Shown in pieces: positions 8,826 through 16,364 of a stretch of 64,000 nucleotides of DNA. The position numbers were made by a program, and so were the translations under genes. Numbering within the stretch: position 1 is the first letter of the stretch; each line of letters begins with the position of its first letter. The DNA comes from UBA6627 sp965248675 (GTDB lineage: Bacteria; Chloroflexota; Dehalococcoidia; UBA2979): assembly GCA_965248675.1 (NCBI GenBank), contig CBDFJZ010000006.1:372001-436000 (forward strand), read 5' to 3'. Below the pieces are notes generated by a model. It ran no database searches. It saw nothing but the letters and a program-made list of their open reading frames with translations, and was not told the origin of the DNA.

Positions 8826-9155
8826 GTGCTCTCCCGCGTCGCGCAGGAGGCCGACATCTACACCGATGAGCACGGCGCCTATCACGGGCTGCCGAACCAC
8901 GCGACCGTGGCTCATAGCATCGGCGAGTACGTCAACGGCCAGGCCCACACGAACGGCATCGAGAGCTTCTGGTCGATGCTCAAGCGCGGCTACCACGGGA
9001 CGTATCATCGGATGTCTCCGAAGCACCTGGACCGATACGTGGGCGAGTTCGCGGGGCGGCACAACGCGCGCGCCCTCGATACGGAGGCGCAGATGCGGCG
9101 CACTACGCGGCTCATGTTCGGCAAGCGGCTCACCTACGCGGAACTGGTCGCGTGA
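8826..9155 (+). pseudogene. IS1595/ISXO2 transposase, N-terminally truncated
   Basis: From about residue 5 this is the classic C-terminal part of ISXO2-like transposases: the second catalytic aspartate in IYTDEHGAYHGL, then HSIGEYVNGQAHTNGIESFW, SMLKRGYHGTYH, KHLDRYVGEFAGRHN and a final KRLTYAELVA. The zinc-ribbon N terminus and the first catalytic aspartate region (about 170-190 residues) are absent. The 200 bp between the left repeat and 8826 contain only short unrelated frames. The frame is open back to 8616 but its translation is not transposase-like. The stop overlaps the methyltransferase GTG (GTGA, 9152-9155), implying translational coupling. Probably inactive. Confidence 0.85.
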
Positions 9156-10552
9156 GCGAGCCGAACTTCGCCAACCGCACGGTGTGGACGGGTGACAACC
9201 TCGACATCCTGCGGGGCCTCAACTCCGCGACCGTCGATCTCATTTACCTCGACCCGCCGTTCAACAGCCGCAAGGACTATGCGGCACCCATCGGCTCGCA
9301 GGCCGCCGGGGCGGCCTTCAAGGATACGTGGCACCTGTCGGACCTTGACGTGGCGTGGGCCGGCCTCGTTGCCGATGAAGAGCCCGCAATCGCTTACCTG
9401 CTGGACGCGGCGGGGCGCACGCACTCCAAGGGGATGCAGTCCTACCTGACGATGATGGCGGTGCGCTTGCTAGAGATGCGCCGCGTACTCAAGCCAACCG
9501 GTAGCATCTACCTGCACTGCGACCCCGTTGCCAGCCACTACCTCAAGGCACTCATGGATGCCGTGTTCGGCCAGGGGCAGTTTCGTTCGGACATCAGTTG
9601 GAAGCGCAGTAGCGCACACAGCGACACGCGGCAGGGGCGTCGCCAGCACGGGCGCATCCACGACGTGCTCCTCTACTACGTACGCGGCCAAGCGTGGACG
9701 TGGAATCCGGTCCATACGCCCTACGACGCGGACTACATCGACAGTTTCTACCGCCACAAAGAGCCAGATGGTCGCCGCTACGGCCTCGGCGATCTCACTG
9801 GTCCTGGGGGTGGTGCAAAGGGCAATCCTGCCTACGAGGTCATGGGAGTGACGCGCCACTGGCGGTACAGCCGCGAGCGCATGGCGGAGCTCATCGCGGA
9901 AGGGCGCGTGGTGCAGGCGCAGGACGGAGCCGTTCCACGCTATAAGCGCTACCTCGATGAGATGCCGGGCGTTCCCATCCAGGATCTGTGGGCGGACATT
10001 CACCCCATCGGCTCACGAGCTAAGGAGCGGGTAGGCTATCCAACACAGAAACCGCTCGCGCTCCTGGAGCGCATCATCACGGCGAGCAGCAACTCCGGTG
10101 ACGTGGTGCTGGACCCCTTCTGCGGCTGCGCCACGGCCTGTGTCGCCGCCGAGAAGCTAGACCGCCGGTGGATAGGCATCGACCTGTCCGCGAAGGCCGC
10201 AGAGCTGGTCAACGTGCGCCTGCGCGACTCGATGGGCTCGCTCTTTCACCACGGCTACGTGACGACGCGCACGGACATACCGCAGCGCACAGACGTGGAC
10301 GCGCCTAAGGACTACCGCCAGAACAAGCACGTGCTCTACGGCGAGCAGGAGGGTCAGTGCGGCGGGTGCCGCATGAACTTCCCGTTCAAGGTGTTCGAGG
10401 TTGACCACATGGTGCCGCAGTCACGCGGTGGCACAGACCACCTAGGCAATCTGCAACTGCTATGCGGCCACTGTAACCGCACGAAGGGCGACCGCCCGCA
10501 GGAGTACCTGCTCGCACGGCTGGCAGAGGCGGGGGTGGGAGTAGCCACATGA
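9152..10552 (+). CDS. DNA methyltransferase (N4/N6 amino-MTase) fused to an HNH nuclease domain
   Basis: 466 residues. Motif IV DLIYLDPPFNS is near residue 30 and the AdoMet motif I region VVLDPFCGCATACVAAE near residue 315, a permuted (beta-type) order. GYPTQKPLALLERII precedes motif I as in adenine- and N4-cytosine-specific enzymes. Residues about 385-440 form an HNH domain: zinc pair CGGC, then VFEVDHMVPQSRGGTDHLGN and LLCGHCNRTKGDR. One chain thus could modify and cut DNA, or use the HNH part to sense or nick a target. It is a passenger gene inside the IS1595 element, overlapping the transposase stop by four bases and the next ORF by four. Specificity unknown. Confidence 0.9.
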   Translation: MSEPNFANRTVWTGDNLDILRGLNSATVDLIYLDPPFNSRKDYAAPIGSQAAGAAFKDTWHLSDLDVAWAGLVADEEPAIAYLLDAAGRTHSKGMQSYLTMMAVRLLEMRRVLKPTGSIYLHCDPVASHYLKALMDAVFGQGQFRSDISWKRSSAHSDTRQGRRQHGRIHDVLLYYVRGQAWTWNPVHTPYDADYIDSFYRHKEPDGRRYGLGDLTGPGGGAKGNPAYEVMGVTRHWRYSRERMAELIAEGRVVQAQDGAVPRYKRYLDEMPGVPIQDLWADIHPIGSRAKERVGYPTQKPLALLERIITASSNSGDVVLDPFCGCATACVAAEKLDRRWIGIDLSAKAAELVNVRLRDSMGSLFHHGYVTTRTDIPQRTDVDAPKDYRQNKHVLYGEQEGQCGGCRMNFPFKVFEVDHMVPQSRGGTDHLGNLQLLCGHCNRTKGDRPQEYLLARLAEAGVGVAT

Positions 10553-10701
10553 GCGACAAGAAGCCGGGCCGGCCGCCGAAGCCGATGCCCGAGCCCATCG
10601 ATGACACGCCCGAGAACGTGGCGCGCGCTCTGCTCACCACCCCGCCGAAGCAGCGCAAAGACTGGCGCTTCATCCGCGAGGCGGAAGCCGAGGACGAGTA
10701 G
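10549..10701 (+). CDS. 50-residue basic/proline-rich passenger ORF of the IS
   Basis: ATG at 10549 overlaps the methyltransferase stop (ATGA). The product starts MSDKKPGRPPKPMPEPIDD and continues TPENVARALLTTPPKQRKDW, ending in acidic EAEAEDE. The GRPPKP stretch resembles an AT-hook-like minor-groove binder; the TPENVARALL segment should be a helix. I recall similar short proteins next to IS1595-type elements and phage genes but give no named family. The tight overlap and shared boundaries argue that it belongs to the element. Stop at 10699-10701, eight bases before the right inverted repeat. Confidence 0.65.
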   Translation: MSDKKPGRPPKPMPEPIDDTPENVARALLTTPPKQRKDWRFIREAEAEDE

Positions 10702-10709
10702 CCTCGCGC

Positions 10710-10733
10710 TCGCCACTTAGGTATGTAATCCCC
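10710..10733 (-). repeat. right terminal inverted repeat of the IS
   Basis: Exact reverse complement of 8599-8622 over all 24 bases. Confidence 0.95.
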
Positions 10734-10741
10734 CAGCGTTT
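10734..10741. repeat. target-site duplication, right copy
   Basis: CAGCGTTT, matching 8591-8598; joining the two flanks at this octamer restores the interrupted reading frame. Confidence 0.9.
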
Positions 10742-11279
10742 CATCCGCAAGTTCGAAGCGACGCGATGGGTAAGGACACAACTCGACGAACACCATGTTG
10801 GTCGTGGCGAACTCCGCTTCCTGCTCGGTCCTGATCTCCACACCAAGGCTCGCTGCGGCCAGCCGAACGGGCGGCCGGTAGAAACGCGGTTCCCACCACT
10901 CGCGGTTCAGCCAACGCCAGTGATCCCAGTAGCTCTGGGGCGTGTACTCACGTGCGACGTGCCAGCCTTCGTCTTCCTCGCGTCGGGCTTGATTGAGTGA
11001 GAGCACTAGCACCCACCGCTGAGGCTGCACTGCTTCCACGTCCCCAACGAACCATGCTGGTGGCAGCCCCTCGGGTAGGCCGAACTCGTCGTCCCCCACG
11101 AGTCCGAGCCGTGAGTTCAGCGCGCGGAGGTGCGCGCCCCAGTCGAAGCCGAAGTTCGCGTCGTGAAGTTGCCTGAGTTCGTCGATCCACGGTTCTAGAC
11201 GGCCCACATGGCCTCCAACGAGGTCGATATCCGGCGCCGCCCGAGGCCCACGCGGAGGCGCACGCTGCCTCGGCGGCGG

Positions 11280-11729
11280 CTACATCTTGGCGATTTGCTC
11301 GGCGTGGTCGTTCAGATGCCAGGCGGTGAGCCGCATCACCCCCTCGATCGTGTTCGGAAGCGAGTCGACATCCAGCTCGGCGGACTTCACGAGGTCATCG
11401 TCCTCGACGGCCCCGAACGCCGCATCGCAGTCCGCGGCGGTCGACTCCAGGGCCGCCAGCGCCTCGGCTGCGGTGGCGAACGAGAACCCACTCGCCTCGC
11501 CGGGGTGGTTCGTCCGCGCGTGCTGCCACTCGGCGGCGTCGCCCCGCATCGCCGCCGCCCCGATCCCCGCGAGGCCAAACTCCCGCCCGATGCAGTGCTC
11601 GGCCGTGTGACGCGGCGACCAACCGTCGTCGTCCGCGGATTCCCACTTCTCGCCGGCGGCGCCCAGCGCGTCGCGCAGCTTCCGGCGGTTCGCGGTGATT
11701 TCCTGTCGCAGCTCCTCGGCTGTTGCCAT
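11280..11729 (-). CDS. DinB-superfamily protein
   Basis: 149 residues, four-helix bundle length. The three metal-ligand histidines typical of DinB/YfiT proteins are visible: WSPRHTAEHCIG in helix 2 and WHLNDHAEQIAKM at the end. These proteins are small metalloproteins, some of them thiol-dependent S-transferases in low-GC and actinobacterial species. Role here unknown. The metal ABC permease gene ends 46 bp upstream on the same strand, so read-through is possible. Confidence 0.8.
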   Translation of the reverse strand: MATAEELRQEITANRRKLRDALGAAGEKWESADDDGWSPRHTAEHCIGREFGLAGIGAAAMRGDAAEWQHARTNHPGEASGFSFATAAEALAALESTAADCDAAFGAVEDDDLVKSAELDVDSLPNTIEGVMRLTAWHLNDHAEQIAKM

Positions 11730-11775
11730 CTAGCGTGCTCTCCCTCCAGCGACTCTAGGGTCCCGAGCCCGGGCG

Positions 11776-12624
11776 CTAAGCGTGGGTGCCGCCAAAGCCC
11801 TCGCCGAGGTGGGCGGTGCGGCCTCGGACGGAAGACCATGTCAGGGCGGCGATAAAGGCGACCGCGCCCACGAGTACGACAGTCGCTCCCGAGGAGACGT
11901 CCGCGTACCAGCTCACGTAGATGCCGATCAGCCCGCTGAGGGCGCCCGTCGCCGTCGAGATCACGACCATGCGGTGGAACGAGTCAGTGAGCAGGCGCGC
12001 GACGATCGGCGGAATCACGATCGCGGCGGCGATCATCGTCACCCCAAGCACCTGCATCGAGACAACGACAGTGCCGGCGAGCGCGAGCGAGAACAGCGCG
12101 TCCATCCAGCCGATGGGCACGCCGAAGAAGCGGGCGACGTCCGGGTCGAAGGTGGTGAAGAGCAGCTGACGGTAGCTGAAGAAGACCGCGATCGAGACGA
12201 GCGCGGTCACGGCCGCGATCGCCACGAGGTCGCCGTCGCCCACACCGAGGATGTCGCCGAACAGCGCGGCGTCGAAGCTCCTCGTAAAGGTGCGCACCCG
12301 CGAGATCAGCGCGATCCCGAGCGCGAAGCTGGCGGTCGTGATGATGCCGATCGCGGCGTCCGCGCCGATCGTCGGGCGGCGCCGGGTGGTGAGGTTGATC
12401 AGCAGCGCGGCGAGGAAGCCCCAGAGCGTCGCGCCGACGTAGAAGTTGAGCGACATCACATAGGCCACGACGGCGCCGCCGAAGATCGCGTGCGACAGGC
12501 CATGGCCGATGTAGCTCATCCGACGCAGCACGATGTAGACCCCGAGCAGGCCGCAGAGGCCGCCGACGAGCGTCGCGGCGATCACCCCTCGGACGAAGAA
12601 CTGGTACTCGAACGGCTCAAGCAC
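11776..12624 (-). CDS. znuB: metal (Zn/Mn) ABC transporter permease
   Basis: 282 residues with about eight hydrophobic segments; ABC-3 family. The start MLEPFEYQFFVRGVIAATLV and the conserved YIVLRRMSYIGHGLSHAIFG are textbook for ZnuB/MntB/TroC permeases, as is VLGVTMIAAAIVIPPIVARLL. Its start overlaps the ATPase stop by eight bases, so the two are translationally coupled. Third gene of a three-gene operon transcribed leftwards (binding protein, ATPase, permease). Zinc versus manganese cannot be told from the permease alone; see the nearby zinc-free rpsN. Confidence 0.92.
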   Translation of the reverse strand: MLEPFEYQFFVRGVIAATLVGGLCGLLGVYIVLRRMSYIGHGLSHAIFGGAVVAYVMSLNFYVGATLWGFLAALLINLTTRRRPTIGADAAIGIITTASFALGIALISRVRTFTRSFDAALFGDILGVGDGDLVAIAAVTALVSIAVFFSYRQLLFTTFDPDVARFFGVPIGWMDALFSLALAGTVVVSMQVLGVTMIAAAIVIPPIVARLLTDSFHRMVVISTATGALSGLIGIYVSWYADVSSGATVVLVGAVAFIAALTWSSVRGRTAHLGEGFGGTHA

Positions 12625-13552
12625 GAGGTCGCTCCGATCCAGCGGTCGCGGCCTCGCCGCCTGGCATGGCCTCGCCGTTCTGCCGGGGCTCGGATCGAGG
12701 GCGACCGGCGGTGTGCGCCCCGCCCTCGTCGCTCTGACCGTTCGTCGGGGCGTGGCGGCCGAAGTGGTGCGGCTGCTCGGCGACCAGCGTCATCCCCTGG
12801 TACTCGAGCACCGGCATCTCGGCGCCGTAGGTCGCCTTCAGCGTTTCGGGCGTGAAGATGTCCCTGGGCGAGCCCTCGGCCACGATCGTCTCGTTGATGC
12901 AGATCACCCACGGCAGGTGGGCGGCGACGGCGTTCAGCTCGTGGGTGGTGAGCACGATCGTGATCCCCTGGTGGTTCAGCTCGTCGAGCAGGTGCAGCAC
13001 CTCGTCGCGCGTGCGGATGTCGACGCCGCTGGTCGGTTCGTCGAGCAGCAGCAGCGCGGGATCATGGGCGAGCGCGCGCGCGAGGAAGACGCGCTGCTGC
13101 TGCCCGCCGGAGAGCTGGCGGATGTGCCTCGTGGCGAACTCGCCGATGCCGAGGCGGTCCATCAGCTCGTGCGCGCGAGCGCGCTCCGCGCGGCTGGGCC
13201 ACGGCCAGAGGCCACGACGGCGCACGCCCATCAGCACCACCTCCTCCGCGGTGACCGGGAAGTTCCAGTCGACGGTTTCGAGCTGCGGCACATAGGCGAC
13301 GCGTGGCGATCTCCTGCGAGTCTCGCCGGCGACGTGCACCGCGCCCTCGTACACACGCGTGTCGCCGAGGATCGTGCGCAGGATCGTCGACTTGCCGGCG
13401 CCGGAGGGGCCGACCAGGCCGACGAAGTCACCGGCGGTGATCTGGAAGCTGACGCCGTGGATCACCGGCCCACGCTGGTAGCCGGCGGCGACGCCTTCGA
13501 ACTCCACGATCGCGCCGTCGGCGCCGGGGAGGTGGGGGACCGGGTGGAGCAT
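12617..13552 (-). CDS. znuC: metal (Zn/Mn) ABC transporter ATP-binding protein
   Basis: 311 residues from ATG 13552 (a longer open frame upstream encodes unrelated Arg/Ser-rich sequence). Walker A GLVGPSGAGKSTILRTILG, signature LSGGQQQRVFLARALA, Walker B LLLLDEPTSGVD and the switch histidine in LTTHELN are all intact. After the usual end near residue 250 there is a tail of about 55 residues, polar and with several histidines (EQPHHFGRH), not needed for ATPase activity and possibly metal-responsive. Start lies four bases behind the binding-protein stop. Confidence 0.9.
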   Translation of the reverse strand: MLHPVPHLPGADGAIVEFEGVAAGYQRGPVIHGVSFQITAGDFVGLVGPSGAGKSTILRTILGDTRVYEGAVHVAGETRRRSPRVAYVPQLETVDWNFPVTAEEVVLMGVRRRGLWPWPSRAERARAHELMDRLGIGEFATRHIRQLSGGQQQRVFLARALAHDPALLLLDEPTSGVDIRTRDEVLHLLDELNHQGITIVLTTHELNAVAAHLPWVICINETIVAEGSPRDIFTPETLKATYGAEMPVLEYQGMTLVAEQPHHFGRHAPTNGQSDEGGAHTAGRPRSEPRQNGEAMPGGEAATAGSERPRA

Positions 13553-13556
13553 CGCG

Positions 13557-14564
13557 CTACCTCGACCAGCTGAGGGCGTATTCGGCGGTGCTCTCCCCCT
13601 CGAAGACCGCGCTGACGTCGAAGCCGCCGAGCGCGGCGGCGCTGCCACCGAGGGCCGGGATCATGGAGCGCATGTTGTCCACCATCAAGCCGAAGTAGCT
13701 GTGCTCCGGATCGCCGGGCTCGCCGGGCAGATCGTCGTCGCGGAGGTCGGCGACGAAGCGGGCGCCGGACTCGTCCGCGATCGTTTCCAGGACGTCGCTG
13801 GGGAACACCTCCGACCCGAAGACGGCGGGCACGCCCGACTCGATCACCTGGTCGATCAGCGACGCGACCTCGCGCGGCGAGGGGTTGGAGAAGTCGGAAG
13901 GCTGCACCGCGCCGAGCACCTCGAAACCGTAGCGCTGAGCGAAGTAGGGCCACGAGTCGTGGTACGTGAGCAGCCGCCGCTGCCCCTCTGGGACGGTTGC
14001 GGCGGCCTCGATGATCGCCTCGTCGAGCGCCTCGATGCGCGCGCGGAAGGCCGCGAGGTTGGCCGCGAAGTAAGAGCCGTTCGCAGGGTCGAGGATCGCG
14101 AGCTGCCGCTCGACGAGGCCGGCGTAGCCGAGGGCGAGCATCGGGTCGGTCCAGAGGTGCGGGTTGGGCCGCCCATCGGTCTCCGGGAACGAGAAGTCGA
14201 ACACCCACCGCTCGGGCGAGACCGCCTCGTCGCCCAGCTGGAGGATCACCGCGTCGTCCGCGGCATTGGCGTCAGCGAGGCGAAGCACGGGTTCCTCGAG
14301 CTGGAGCCCGTTGAGCACGATCAGGTCGGCGTCGCTGATCGAGCGGACGACCGAGGGCGCGGGCTCGTAGGTGTGCGAGTTGACGCCCTCGGGAACGATC
14401 CCCTCGAGCGCGATCCGGTCGCCGCCGATCTGCTCGACGATGCTCGTGATCGGCGAGACGGTCGTCACGACGCGGAGCCGGCCGTCGTCGTCGCGAGCGT
14501 CGGAGCCGCAGGCAGCGAGGAACACCAACGACACGGCCACCCACAGCGCAATGAGCCGTCGCAG
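13557..14564 (-). CDS. znuA: metal ABC transporter substrate-binding lipoprotein, probable CTG start
   Basis: About 335 residues. Cluster A-I (ZnuA/TroA) binding protein: metal ligands appear in VNSHTYEP, NPHLWTDP, LLTYHDSWPYFAQRYG and an acidic C-lobe site (VFGSEVFPSD). There is no long His-rich loop. A GTG at 14540 would leave no positive n-region. Extending to CTG at 14564 gives LRRLIALWVAVSLVFLAACGS, a complete lipoprotein signal with lipobox LAAC, and this CTG sits six bases behind a perfect AGGAGG (14571-14576, minus strand). I therefore prefer the CTG. First gene of the operon; an AT-rich palindrome lies upstream. Confidence 0.85.
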   Translation of the reverse strand: MRRLIALWVAVSLVFLAACGSDARDDDGRLRVVTTVSPITSIVEQIGGDRIALEGIVPEGVNSHTYEPAPSVVRSISDADLIVLNGLQLEEPVLRLADANAADDAVILQLGDEAVSPERWVFDFSFPETDGRPNPHLWTDPMLALGYAGLVERQLAILDPANGSYFAANLAAFRARIEALDEAIIEAAATVPEGQRRLLTYHDSWPYFAQRYGFEVLGAVQPSDFSNPSPREVASLIDQVIESGVPAVFGSEVFPSDVLETIADESGARFVADLRDDDLPGEPGDPEHSYFGLMVDNMRSMIPALGGSAAALGGFDVSAVFEGESTAEYALSWSR

Positions 14565-14648
14565 CGAGCGCCTCCTATCCCGCGCGTTCCGCGGACCTGC
14601 CGTACATCGCCGTCCGCACGAACCCGTTATTTCGCCAGTATGTCGTTA

Positions 14649-14664
14649 TTGCAAGAAATTGCAA
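14649..14664. promoter_or_regulatory. possible metal-regulator operator upstream of znuA
   Basis: TTGCAAGAAATTGCAA, two palindromic hexamers with centres ten bases apart in a short AT-rich island 85 bp before the proposed znuA start, in a genome where such islands are rare. Position suggests a Zur/MntR/DtxR-type site or the core promoter; the exact regulator is inference. Confidence 0.4.
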
Positions 14665-14736
14665 CTGCGATAATTCGCAAATCGAGCCGCCGCACGGCGC
14701 CCTGAACGCGGCACCGTGATCGCCTCGGGCCGCGCG

Positions 14737-14768
14737 CAGCAGAGCCCGCCGGACGGCGGGCTCTGCTG
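14737..14768. terminator. strong hairpin between tadG-like gene and znuA
   Basis: Perfect 14-bp stem CAGCAGAGCCCGCC / GGCGGGCTCTGCTG with GGAC loop, 42 bases downstream of the tadG-like stop. No T-run on either side. Confidence 0.6.
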
Positions 14769-14809
14769 GCCTCGATCTGGTCGGGGCGAGGGCGCTACGA
14801 GGGCTAGCG

Positions 14810-15976
14810 TTACTCGATGATCCGCACGACGGGGTTGCCGTTGTAGACGAGCGTGCTCGAGTTGATCGTCATGCCGTTTCCGGCGACCGTGACGTTCTGC
14901 GCCACGACACTGCCGTCGAAGACGAGATTGCTCTGCCCGGTGATCTTGGCGTCGCCATTCGGCGCGTAGATGACACCGGTCCACCCACCACCGGCGCCGG
15001 TGACGTCGATCACGTCCCCGGGGCCGGTCGCCTCCGAGTAGAGGAGGATGCCGTTTGGGTGATAAGCCGTCAGGTTGTGGTCACTCCCGGAGATGTCAAT
15101 GTTGCCCAGCGCCACGAACGTCACGTTGCCGGAGATGCCGTCGCCGATCAGGTTCACCGTCTTCTCGAAGCAGTACACGCCGTCCTTCAGCAGCGTCTTC
15201 CCCGGGTTTTGCCAGACGAAATTCTTCGACTTCATGTTGGTCGGAGTCGTGAAGGTGTAGTCGCAGGGCGCGAACGACGCGTACGTGATCCCGGCAACCC
15301 CGGCCGGGACGTCGCGGTCGCCCGTGCTCTTCTCCTCGCGCTGATACGTGTGACCGGAGCCGCCCTCTTGGAAGTCGCATGAGTAGGTGACCGAGGGATC
15401 GAAGGTGTGGTCGGTACCGCCGACCTGCACGTTCGAGTTCGAGTGGACGGTCCCATCGAACGTCGCCAGCGAGCCCTGGATGTTCACGCCCACCGCTCCG
15501 CAGCTGTCGTCGATCGCGAAGATCGCGTAGTCGTCTTCGAACGCGGTCACGATTTCGCTGACCGCGCGCGCGCTCACATCGGACGAGCTGAGGCCGAGAA
15601 AGCGACCGAAGAGGTAGGCGAGGTCCTGCTGGGTGACGATCACCTCGACGTGCTCGTTGTTCGCCAGGTAGCTCGTGTCGATCGAGAAGCTGACGTCCGG
15701 GTCGGTCGGGTCATAGCCGTTCGCCGTGTGGTAGTTGCGGGCAGCAACGACGGCGTTGCTCGGCGAGCCGGGAAGCTCGCGGGCCGCCGCAAGGGATGCG
15801 CCATCAGCCGCGTTCTGGAGCTGTCGCCGCTCCTCGAAGATCACGGCCGCATCGACGACGATCGCCATGAAGCCGAGCATCGCCACCATCGAGACCGCGA
15901 ACATCACGATCGTCTGGCCGCGCTCCTCGGTCAGGGCGCGCAATCGCGCGAACGCCGTTTGATCGGAATGCTGCAT
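14810..15976 (-). CDS. TadE/TadG-like pilus-assembly family protein
   Basis: 388 residues. The N-terminal 65 residues are the TadE/G (Flp pilus-assembly) module: EERGQTIVMFAVSMVAMLGF, one membrane segment, then IFEERRQLQNAADGASLAAA. The rest is an extracellular beta-rich domain (repeated IQGS, NGILLYSEATG, GVIYAPNGDAKITGQ) with four cysteines, resembling polymer-forming/pectin-lyase-type repeats. No other tad genes are in the window, so this orphan may work as a surface protein. Transcribed leftwards toward znuA with a strong hairpin between. Its ATG at 15976 is followed by MQHSDQTAFARLRAL. Confidence 0.75.
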   Translation of the reverse strand: MQHSDQTAFARLRALTEERGQTIVMFAVSMVAMLGFMAIVVDAAVIFEERRQLQNAADGASLAAARELPGSPSNAVVAARNYHTANGYDPTDPDVSFSIDTSYLANNEHVEVIVTQQDLAYLFGRFLGLSSSDVSARAVSEIVTAFEDDYAIFAIDDSCGAVGVNIQGSLATFDGTVHSNSNVQVGGTDHTFDPSVTYSCDFQEGGSGHTYQREEKSTGDRDVPAGVAGITYASFAPCDYTFTTPTNMKSKNFVWQNPGKTLLKDGVYCFEKTVNLIGDGISGNVTFVALGNIDISGSDHNLTAYHPNGILLYSEATGPGDVIDVTGAGGGWTGVIYAPNGDAKITGQSNLVFDGSVVAQNVTVAGNGMTINSSTLVYNGNPVVRIIE

Positions 15977-16364
15977 GAACGTCCACCCGCTCGCTACGTA
16001 GTGACTATCGGCATACGCCCAAGCGCTACCGAGCCTCTGTTCGGACTCTCGTTCCTAGGGTTGCCAGCGGAGCGGCCCGTGTCGCGACTGAAACCTAAGA
16101 ATCCCGCGCGACCGTTCGTAGAAATCTCGATCGGTGAGCGCTGGCGTCGCGACGCCGTCGACGACGAGCCTCAACGAGGGCCGACGTTTCAGGATGCGTC
16201 GCGGTGCTACCTGCTGTCGGGCGCACGTAAGAGCGCGCATCGCGAGCGATCAGCTGTAATTCGCGATCGACGGATCCGCGAAAGTCAGCAAGCCACCGGC
16301 AGCCAATCCGGACACGACAGAGCCCGCCGCCGGCGGGCCCGTCAGCCGCTGCTGGCCAGCCCGA
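15977..16364. other. intergenic space without a recognisable gene
   Basis: About 390 bp between the rpsN stop and the tadG-like start. I see only a hairpin next to rpsN and no credible reading frame or RNA gene. It presumably holds the tadG-like promoter. Confidence 0.5.
16322..16338 (-). terminator. hairpin downstream of rpsN
   Basis: GCCCGCC-GCC-GGCGGGC, seven-bp perfect stem starting 27 bases after the rpsN stop. No T-run; terminator role inferred from position. Confidence 0.5.

Larger units (their letters stand above)
8599..10733 (+). mobile_element. IS1595-family (ISXO2-type) insertion sequence with passenger genes
   Basis: 2,135 bp bounded by perfect 24-bp terminal inverted repeats (8599-8622 and 10710-10733, beginning GGGGATTACATACCTAAGTG) and flanked by an 8-bp direct repeat CAGCGTTT. 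It holds three plus-strand genes with overlapping junctions: transposase C-terminal part, DNA methyltransferase-HNH fusion, and a 50-residue ORF. A canonical IS1595 has one transposase of about 300 residues, so roughly two thirds of this element is passenger DNA. The transposase lacks its N-terminal half, so the copy is probably not autonomous, although both ends are intact and could be moved in trans. Confidence 0.92.
8252..11207 (-). pseudogene. hypothetical gene split by the IS1595 element (exons 10734-11207 and 8252-8590)
   Basis: The 5' part (GTG at 11207 to 10734) encodes GRLEPWIDELRQLHDANF to SRRFELADETL. The 3' part (8590 to 8252) continues TQLAGEDRGFATAARG to IDQLAARARAHVLG. Both halves are in the same frame if the 2,135-bp element and one copy of the 8-bp target duplication are removed, giving an unbroken 270-residue protein. 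I do not recognise the family: it is tryptophan- and arginine-rich in the first half (WRWLNREWWEPRFYRPPV) with no membrane segment. The insertion near codon 158 must inactivate it. Confidence 0.85.

Noticed and set aside
9152..10552. A complete type II restriction-modification or BREX/DISARM-like defence island
   Set aside because: Only one methyltransferase-HNH gene and a small ORF are present, bounded by IS ends; no separate restriction enzyme, helicase or other defence gene adjoins.
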